Shown piece after piece: positions 9,001 through 10,932 of a DNA stretch of 10,932 bases. A program made the position numbers and the translations under genes. A model generated the notes under the pieces. That model searched no databases. It was not told the DNA's origin and was given only the letters and a program-made list of their open reading frames with translations. Origin of the DNA: Candidatus Omnitrophota bacterium (GTDB lineage: Bacteria > Omnitrophota > Gorgyraeia > JACOVV01); contig JACOVV010000211.1 in NCBI GenBank assembly GCA_016177145.1, forward strand, positions 1 through 10,932, given 5' to 3'. Position 1 is the first letter of the stretch; the number at the start of each line of letters is the position of its first letter.

Positions 9001-10932
9001 ATGATCGAGTTCAGCCAAAGCCGTAAACAGATACCAACCATCAATCTCGAGACCGGAGAGTTGGAGTGGGGGAAGGTGAAGGGGCCGATCACACTGACAA
9101 AGGATATCCTACCGGCGCTGCCGGGACGAGCCATGATCGCCGATAAAATAGTGGCGTATGGATTGGAAAACTTCTGGGCAGTCGCCGCAAGAGATATCAA
9201 CAAACTGAAAGCTGACGAGCCGGTACCGTCATTCAACATAGATATTGTGCGGCGTCTGATTGCTGAGATGGAAGTTACGCGGATGACAGAGCGTTGGAAA
9301 AATGCAACTAAGGATCAGGAAAGGATGGGGGCGCTCTTTGAGCGGGCGTTTGCCAAAGGGAAGTGGGGATTGACCGAAGCGAATAAAGAAACTGAAAAAG
9401 CGAAATGGGTCTTGACGGATGATTCAGCGAAACCGCTGGCGGCGCTTTGGGAACTTTATCTCACCTTTGGCAAGGGGATCAACATTGACGTGTTTGCTGT
9501 TGATGAAGAAACAGGGAATCCGATTCCAATCGGCGATCCGGTCTCCGACGCGGTCGCGGACAAATTCACTGAGTTGAAGCCCGAACAAGAAGCGGAAGTA
9601 GACGCGAATATTATCAAGATTAAAGCCGGCATCGCCAAGTGGCTTGAAACAAACAGCGAAGCCGATTTCTGGAAGAAAATTTACAGTGACTTGTTGTTCC
9701 GTCTGGAAGACATTGATCCGGACGCGGGCGAAGAAGTTGTCCGGGACCAGATTATCACCGAAATCGCGGTGCAGAGGGTATTGAAGAAGACCGAGTGGGG
9801 TCAGTTGACTTCAGATGCGACTTTGCCGGCAAACTTACTGGAGTTGAACCGCTACCGCGGCCGATGGGGATTGACGTCTGCTCAGCAGCCAGATGCGGCT
9901 GTCCAAACTTCATGGGCGGCGGTGAATCCTGATTCTCTCTACTTCCCGCAGATTTGGGAGTTTTTCCGTTTGGGCCGCCAGTTACAGGCGGCTGACGCGA
10001 ATGTTCGCGTGCAGCCGAACGCAGACTGGACTCAATGGACCCCGGCGGCTCTGACCACGAACGATGAAAAACCGACTGCCGATAGTTTAATCACTTCTAC
10101 AGCAGAAGAGGTTCTGCTCTGGAAAGAGATCAAAGCGCTTCAGTCCGGTCTTGAAATCAGCGAGCAGCAATTCTGGGATAGCCAGTTGGCTTATTACAAT
10201 GTCCCTAACGGGAACCGGCCAACGGATCTGACGGAACCCAAAGAAATGACATTCAGTGGTTTCAAGGATGCCCTGATTGGAAACTGGGCTTACATTTCTC
10301 ACACCAACAAGATCAAAGCATTTAATCCGGCGGCCGGGGAATGGGATGATCTTCAAACTCTTGCCAAGGATCCGGTTGATAAGGATCTGGATCACGACAT
10401 CACAGCGGCAGAGCTGATTCAGAAGCAGGCATGGGCCGGGGCGTTGGCGGCTCAAGTGACGGCGGACCAGTGGACGACGATCGCCGAAATGCAGGGGCGG
10501 ACTTTCACCGCGGGACAGATGCAGGATTGGCAGCAGAATTGGTTGAACGAACAGGCAGGCCTCTTATGGTGGAGCCGGCAGGTGGTTGGTGGAGAGAGGC
10601 GGATCGTTGGGATTGATCTGGTCTCTAAAGACGAAGGCAAAACTTATCAGTGGGTTCCTGTCTGGCAGACCGTTGACCGGCAGTTGGAGTATAGCGGCGT
10701 CGTGGAGCGAATCGGTTATCAGATTGCTTTATGGGAAAGAGTCAAGGGTTTCCTGGAGGCGCACCCTGATCAAGTCTCCCAGATTGCCGCTCAAGTGGCC
10801 GATGATCTTCGGTTGCGGGCGGCGGAGCGGGACGCGCTGGCGCAGGGATTGGCGACGGAGACCGGCCGCAAAGCATGGCTGAAGCGGATCGGGGACATCG
10901 CTGCGGCGGCCGCCAAGACGACCGGCGGCCAG
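1..10932 (+). CDS. Internal part of a giant modular repeat protein (at least 3,644 aa)
   Basis: Frame +1 reads 3,644 sense codons with no stop, and the window length is an exact multiple of three, so both termini lie outside. Chance cannot explain an open frame of this length, and protein-level repeats spaced along it confirm that it is translated. The product has no cysteine, no signal peptide in view, no clear transmembrane stretch and no catalytic motif that I trust. Three regions follow one another: an A-module array (residues 1-731), a helical middle with two duplications (732-1720), and a Trp-rich B1/B2/C array (1721-3644). I do not recognise a named family. Proteins of this scale are known from Candidatus Omnitrophota and a few other bacteria and are usually supposed to act outside the cytoplasm. 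An exported structural, adhesive or predation-related role is inference. No regulation is visible because the gene start is absent. Confidence 0.97.
43..180 (+). repeat. Module A, copy 1
   Basis: Residues 15-60. A helix ends in LEMLW (Trp24), then comes a strand-like stretch GEIHLDM, then the helix KLVYVLSEAV. The KL-x-x-(I/V)LSEA signature is shared with copies 3-7 downstream. Residues 1-13 before it (EHPLDPN at 7-13) look like the His-Pro-Asp turn that ends other copies, so a further copy probably lies upstream of the window. The DNA of the copies is not similar, so the duplications are old. Confidence 0.75.
181..996 (+). other. Diverged A-like segment within the giant CDS
   Basis: Residues 61-332. 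Mostly helical and acidic. Two weak A-like elements can be proposed: FEHLFGV at residues 174-180, and GYFNEVYGVEL at residues 233-243 followed by the hydrophobic helix LFGIIGGII at 266-274. Neither has the full KLG-ILSEA-HP signature, so they are either decayed copies or unrelated helices. Bases 181-840 use TTA and TTG for most leucines; from about base 841 the codon choice changes. Confidence 0.4.
997..1140 (+). repeat. Module A, copy 3
   Basis: Residues 333-380. Begins with FRDRFSYLWGLTLP (Trp342), then the strand GNIYLGMDV, then an Ala-Pro-Ala turn, and ends in KLGKIIGEILHP (His379-Pro380). The order of elements matches copies 4-7. Numbering leaves room for a possible decayed copy 2 upstream. 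The Trp-to-Trp spacing to the next copy is 100 residues. Confidence 0.85.
1300..1437 (+). repeat. Module A, copy 4
   Basis: Residues 434-479. FRSSWLSNWGLSG (Trp442) is followed by the strand DKIHLEIEL and the helix RLAGYILGAAVHP (His478-Pro479). The WGLSG-x-x-x-AND stretch also resembles the second-Trp segment of a B1 module at residues 2160-2171, which may link the two module families. Spacing to the next module Trp is 90 residues. Confidence 0.85.
1570..1695 (+). repeat. Module A, copy 5
   Basis: Residues 524-565. YKSALEVLWGITIP (Trp532), a short strand region, then the clearest signature in the array, VKLGWILSEAIHP (His564-Pro565), followed by a GNPLAY turn at 570-575. The GNPL-x-Y turn recurs after copy 6 and in shorter form (GNDLY) after copy 7, so the repeat extends past the His-Pro pair. 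Confidence 0.88.
1804..1929 (+). repeat. Module A, copy 6
   Basis: Residues 602-643. FKENLLYIWNL (Trp610), the strand WQFDIYISAN, then KLAKVLSQLANP with Asn-Pro in place of His-Pro, then KDRDGNPLEYNEG. It keeps the element order of copy 5 but has lost the Gly after the first Trp. Spacing to the next module Trp is 84 residues. Confidence 0.85.
2056..2193 (+). repeat. Module A, copy 7
   Basis: Residues 686-731. YLAKLKILWSADL (Trp694), the strand GQIRFDITAPAN, then KLGYILSEAAT, then an acidic EGNDLY turn at 736-741. This is the last clear copy. After it the protein changes to a helical region with different duplications. ITAPAN here resembles IAVPAN in the possible late copy at residues 1235-1240. 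Confidence 0.85.
2194..2865 (+). other. Helical linker region of the giant CDS
   Basis: Residues 732-955. Predicted by eye to be mainly amphipathic helices rich in Glu, Ala, Leu and Lys, with few Trp (759, 782, 944). No repeat from the flanking arrays is evident and I recognise no domain. A run of eight G lies at its start (bases 2262-2269). The segment AAGKT at residues 873-877 is not a Walker A loop because the required upstream glycine is missing. Confidence 0.5.
2262..2269 (+). repeat. G8 homopolymer inside the coding frame
   Basis: Eight consecutive G across codons 754-757 (Ala-Gly-Gly-Glu). Loss of one G would reach a TGA at 2336-2338; gain of one would reach a TGA at 2301-2303. It is therefore a site where slippage, or a sequencing error, would cut the giant protein. 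No variation can be seen from a single sequence. Confidence 0.9.
2866..3090 (+). repeat. MLPLAA duplication, copy 1
   Basis: Residues 956-1030. EMLPLAAEFF, then a Pro-Gln helix with LRLALTLL, then a loop, then ITEDQIKGLFELV. The second copy at residues 1457-1528 repeats DMLPLAARLF, a Pro-x-x-Gln-x-LR helix and LNDDQIGRLFGLV in the same order. Copy 1 carries about nine extra residues in the loop before the ITEDQI helix. The offset of the MLPLAA motifs is 503 residues. Function unknown. Confidence 0.8.
3091..3420 (+). other. Unassigned helical segment of the giant CDS
   Basis: Residues 1031-1140. Contains a short strand-like part (GQITIPNDL) and then several helices, including one with Trp1075. 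I find no match to the surrounding repeats, although equivalent spacer lies after the second MLPLAA copy. The segment EAYFDIFYNQKYELPL just before the W-GYN repeat is rich in aromatic residues. Confidence 0.4.
3421..3600 (+). repeat. W-GYN duplication, copy 1
   Basis: Residues 1141-1200. A helix containing LDALAANPNGW (Trp1165) leads into LVLLLPIDGAGYN (Tyr1179-Asn1180) and then a helix with IADLAAL. Copy 2 at residues 1246-1300 has the same order: a Leu-rich helix, Trp1267, KVLFPVTGPTGYN and QALADM. The Trp-to-Trp offset is 102 residues. The shape resembles a short strand plus glycine loop between two helices. Confidence 0.75.
3649..3780 (+). repeat. Possible late module A copy (weak)
   Basis: Residues 1217-1260. 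REISIAVPAN followed after a short loop by a LVNILVRRAGHL helix, resembling the IRFDITAPAN and KLGYILSEAA parts of module A copy 7. The Trp-Gly start of the module is absent and the region overlaps the first part of the second W-GYN copy. Common origin is possible but not secure. Confidence 0.4.
3736..3900 (+). repeat. W-GYN duplication, copy 2
   Basis: Residues 1246-1300. TGDLVNILV helix, HLESLNSRW (Trp1267), KVLFPVTGPTGYN, then LDVQALADMDGGW. Aligns with residues 1141-1200 with a two-residue gap before the Trp and a one-residue difference in the glycine loop. No further copy found in the window. Confidence 0.75.
3901..4368 (+). other. Helical segment between duplications
   Basis: Residues 1301-1456. 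Mostly helices, with loops rich in Pro or Gly (NELLPPANS at 1339-1347, a GRLYDF stretch at 1436-1441) and a possible strand VQNEFITVYG. I recognise no domain. Leucine codons in bases 3841-4680 are mainly CTG and CTC with only two TTA, unlike bases 1-840. Confidence 0.4.
4369..4584 (+). repeat. MLPLAA duplication, copy 2
   Basis: Residues 1457-1528. DMLPLAARLFQDAL, a helix QQLRADLLAF, then LNDDQIGRLFGLVSTI. Matches residues 956-1030 in order and spacing apart from a shorter loop. The two copies are clearly alike in protein but not in DNA. The intervening 400-odd residues include the W-GYN pair. Confidence 0.8.
4585..5160 (+). other. Transition segment before the Trp-rich array
   Basis: Residues 1529-1720. 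A helix with RSSWGDIAYQAGLS (Trp1600) looks like the opening of the later FW-x-x-I-Y-x-x-x-G units, so the B array may begin in decayed form here. It is followed by a Pro/Asn-rich loop, then charged helices rich in Glu, Lys and Arg (for example TREEKELDL and LTPEQRLQQR). No separate domain is recognised. Confidence 0.4.
5161..5535 (+). repeat. B1 module, copy 1
   Basis: Residues 1721-1845. GAQWDEAYREFGYT (Trp1729), a helix EIAAAM, then KWTGGY (Trp1797), then VWELVKAVRMVQQ (Trp1817), then a strand-like VINL. The first-to-second Trp distance is 68 residues and the second-to-third is 20, close to the other B1 copies (63-76 and 18-30). Confidence 0.85.
5581..5955 (+). repeat. B2 module with leading helix, copy 1
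   Basis: Residues 1861-1985. Leading helix EWVNTIV with IKQAI, then TFWARIGAFYQG (Trp1902), then FIADWAHIVITNKVKLI (Trp1927), an acidic loop ending in AKDPLTGD, and the helix DITEEQIVNRNALLGEI. The same order appears in the three later copies. The shared W-(A/G)-x-(I/M)-x-x-x-T-x-(K/M)-(I/V) segment defines the family. Confidence 0.85.
5956..6150 (+). repeat. C module, copy 1
   Basis: Residues 1986-2050. INWREIAEIYGLS (Trp1989), then AAVWQRGIIQELGTLIEVSQ (Trp2013) and a strand RSLIIDG. A Trp followed by an Ile/Val-x-Glu-rich helix ending in Ser-Gln is also found after the second and third B2 copies, and a looser form after the fourth. Confidence 0.75.
6151..6270 (+). other. Linker between C copy 1 and B1 copy 2
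   Basis: Residues 2051-2090. A Pro/Glu-rich stretch (VEPEEITEPF) followed by the short helix GLLGSLFGQI. It has no clear counterpart after the other C modules and is best described as a spacer. Confidence 0.45.
6271..6612 (+). repeat. B1 module, copy 2
   Basis: Residues 2091-2204. TSFWDQAYDDMGLS (Trp2095), a helix AKAIAAQ, DAWKVL (Trp2139), KLKWGLSG (Trp2160), then IPAIWETFLIIRMIQQ (Trp2178) and ITTVNLD. This is the most regular B1 copy and a good query for the family. Trp spacing is 65 and 18 residues. Confidence 0.9.
6766..7134 (+). repeat. B1 module, copy 3
   Basis: Residues 2256-2378. NGWDQIYKLFGF (Trp2259), a helix ILGELVAVM, LWNYL (Trp2315), DQWTGGYRED (Trp2335), then a helix ending GIVRQIQQAV and a strand YVITETL. 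The third Trp is missing, replaced within DFNQMITLAG. It follows copy 2 directly, forming a B1-B1 tandem. Confidence 0.85.
7252..7635 (+). repeat. B2 module with leading helix, copy 2
   Basis: Residues 2418-2545. VPFWANRIVDIYQ helix, PITEDQFWGYVFNYYGLP (Trp2455), IKDQLFSDWAYMAATDMVRI (Trp2489), an acidic loop, KDTDVTAVDVVQRQVL helix. Aligns well with copies 1 and 4 over all elements. The PITED sequence just before FW parallels PATED in copy 1. Confidence 0.88.
7642..7836 (+). repeat. C module, copy 2
   Basis: Residues 2548-2612. GKWNDVDWAFNG opens it (Trp2550), then LEKAWQQQGVVDELVTLI (Trp2584), then LDSQQGKVHGVSL. The Ser-Gln-Gln-x-Lys end followed by a strand matches copy 1 (SQTQRSLIIDG) and copy 3 (SQSRKQIPTINL). 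Confidence 0.75.
7924..7980 (+). repeat. Stub of a B1 module (truncated copy)
   Basis: Residues 2642-2660. QSGFWQKAWDQIRLFAG (Trp2646, Trp2650) has the FW-x-x-x-x start of a B1 module, but a full B1 module begins only 39 residues later and the second and third Trp segments are absent. In the neighbouring super-repeats this position holds a whole B1 copy, so this looks like the remnant of a deletion. Confidence 0.5.
8044..8385 (+). repeat. B1 module, copy 4
   Basis: Residues 2682-2795. AVFWGQIFGDLL (Trp2685), VIAEMAAAR helix, HEEWGVGAG (Trp2748), ANWNLFLMIRSI (Trp2768), then a strand ASFVVYTDY. Trp spacing is 63 and 20 residues. It lies directly before the third B2 copy. Confidence 0.85.
8425..8775 (+). 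repeat. B2 module with leading helix, copy 3
   Basis: Residues 2809-2925. Leading helix YQLRAEILVRNTIKNFI, then KFWKTIETYQGIP (Trp2843), VRDQMISDWGRMAWTGKIQI (Trp2870), an acidic loop with AKNPSDP, then a region in which the final helix of other copies has become Pro/Asn-rich. This is the most diverged B2 copy at its C-terminal end. Confidence 0.8.
8776..8940 (+). other. Linker between B2 copy 3 and C copy 3
   Basis: Residues 2926-2980. A helix LRLISRAVEGGI followed by a Ser/Thr/Asp-rich stretch (NDGTATRSSTV, LKDSSNVQKDKSG). It replaces the W-x-x-I-A-E-x-x-G opening that the C module has in copies 1 and 4. Confidence 0.4.
8941..9096 (+). repeat. C module, copy 3
   Basis: Residues 2981-3032. 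IAAPWQTAVIQEVLDMIEFS (Trp2990), SQSRKQIPTINLETGE, then LEWGKV (Trp3023). The Trp-Gln-x-x-x-Ile/Val-x-Glu helix and the Ser-Gln-x-x-Lys end match copies 1 and 2. Confidence 0.75.
9166..9534 (+). repeat. B1 module, copy 5
   Basis: Residues 3056-3178. ENFWAVAARDINKL (Trp3059), IVRRLIAEM helix, ERWKNAT (Trp3099), GKWGLTE (Trp3122), LAALWELYLTF (Trp3150), then the strand NIDVFAVDEETGNP. First-to-second key Trp distance 63. A longer loop separates the second and third key Trp (28 residues). Confidence 0.85.
9661..10020 (+). repeat. B1 module, copy 6
   Basis: Residues 3221-3340. ADFWKKIYSDLL (Trp3224), VRDQIITEIA helix, KTEWGQL (Trp3266), RGRWGLTS (Trp3289), FPQIWEFFRLGRQLQ (Trp3319), then the strand VRVQ. 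Trp spacing 65 and 30. With copy 5 it forms the second B1-B1 tandem. Confidence 0.87.
10096..10455 (+). repeat. B2 module with leading helix, copy 4
   Basis: Residues 3366-3485. VLLWKEIKALQ leading helix, EISEQQFWDSQLAYYNVP (Trp3392), DALIGNWAYISHTNKIKAF (Trp3429), a loop ending AKDPVDKDLDHD, then the helix ITAAELIQKQAW. The loop contains an EF-hand-like acidic pattern, listed separately. Alignment with copies 1 and 2 is clear throughout. Confidence 0.88.
10378..10413 (+). other. EF-hand-like acidic loop (possible Ca2+ site)
   Basis: Residues 3460-3471 place Asp at loop positions 1, 3, 5 and 7, Ile at 8 and Glu at 12. This fits the 12-residue EF-hand or dockerin pattern, except that position 6 is His rather than Gly. 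The loop leads into a helix, as an EF-hand loop does. The equivalent loops of the other B2 copies keep only part of the pattern, so calcium binding is possible but unproven. Confidence 0.4.
10465..10644 (+). repeat. C module, copy 4 (diverged)
   Basis: Residues 3489-3548. DQWTTIAEMQGRTF (Trp3491) parallels NWREIAEIYGLS of copy 1, then LLWWSRQVVGGERRIVGIDL (Trp3523-Trp3524) takes the place of the second Trp helix, followed by VSKDEGKTY. The Ser-Gln helix end is lost. Confidence 0.6.
10645..10932 (+). other. Start of the next, incomplete repeat block
   Basis: Residues 3549-3644. Helices with WVPVWQTV, YQIALWERV and an Ala/Arg-rich helix, then RKAWLKRIGDI (Trp3626), which could be the FW-x-x-I opening of a further B1 copy. 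The window then stops in an Ala-rich stretch. Coding continues with no stop. Confidence 0.45.

Noticed and set aside
1..10932. Tandem DNA repeats, CRISPR or insertion sequences
   Set aside because: The repeats are visible only in the protein. I saw no repeated DNA of useful length, no inverted repeats with a transposase, and no spacer arrays.

Overview
The window is one uninterrupted coding stretch. Frame +1 is open from base 1 to base 10932: 3,644 codons, no in-frame stop, and neither the gene's start nor its end in view. The whole window is therefore an internal slice of a single giant gene. I see no intergenic DNA, promoter, terminator, RNA gene, mobile element or CRISPR array.

The encoded protein (residue 1 = bases 1-3) contains no cysteine in 3,644 residues. 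It shows no clear membrane span, no signal peptide within the slice and no enzyme motif I can defend. It is built from diverged repeats visible only at protein level. Residues about 1-731 carry an array of 78-100-residue modules (called A here), each with a Leu-Trp-Gly helix end, a strand pair, and a Lys-Leu-Gly-x-Ile-Leu-Ser-Glu-Ala-x-His-Pro helix. Residues about 732-1720 are mostly helical and contain two internal duplications. Residues about 1721-3644 are Trp-rich (67 Trp in 1,924 residues against 20 in the first 1,720). They are built from three module types (B1, B2, C) that recur in the order B2-C-B1-B1 with a period of about 550 residues. The middle copy is shortened to 388 residues.

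Leucine codon choice changes sharply along the reading frame. TTA/TTG dominate at bases 1-840 and again at 1201-1740, while CTG/CTC dominate at 841-1200 and in the sampled stretch 3841-4680. This suggests segments with different histories inside one gene.

Organism: a bacterium with mid-range base composition. Giant repeat ORFs of tens of thousands of residues are known from Candidatus Omnitrophota and a few other bacterial lineages. The length, lack of cysteine and lack of recognisable domains fit an Omnitrophota-type giant protein best, but this is inference and no marker gene is present to prove it. The likely role is a very long exported or surface structural or adhesive protein. No function is demonstrated by the sequence.
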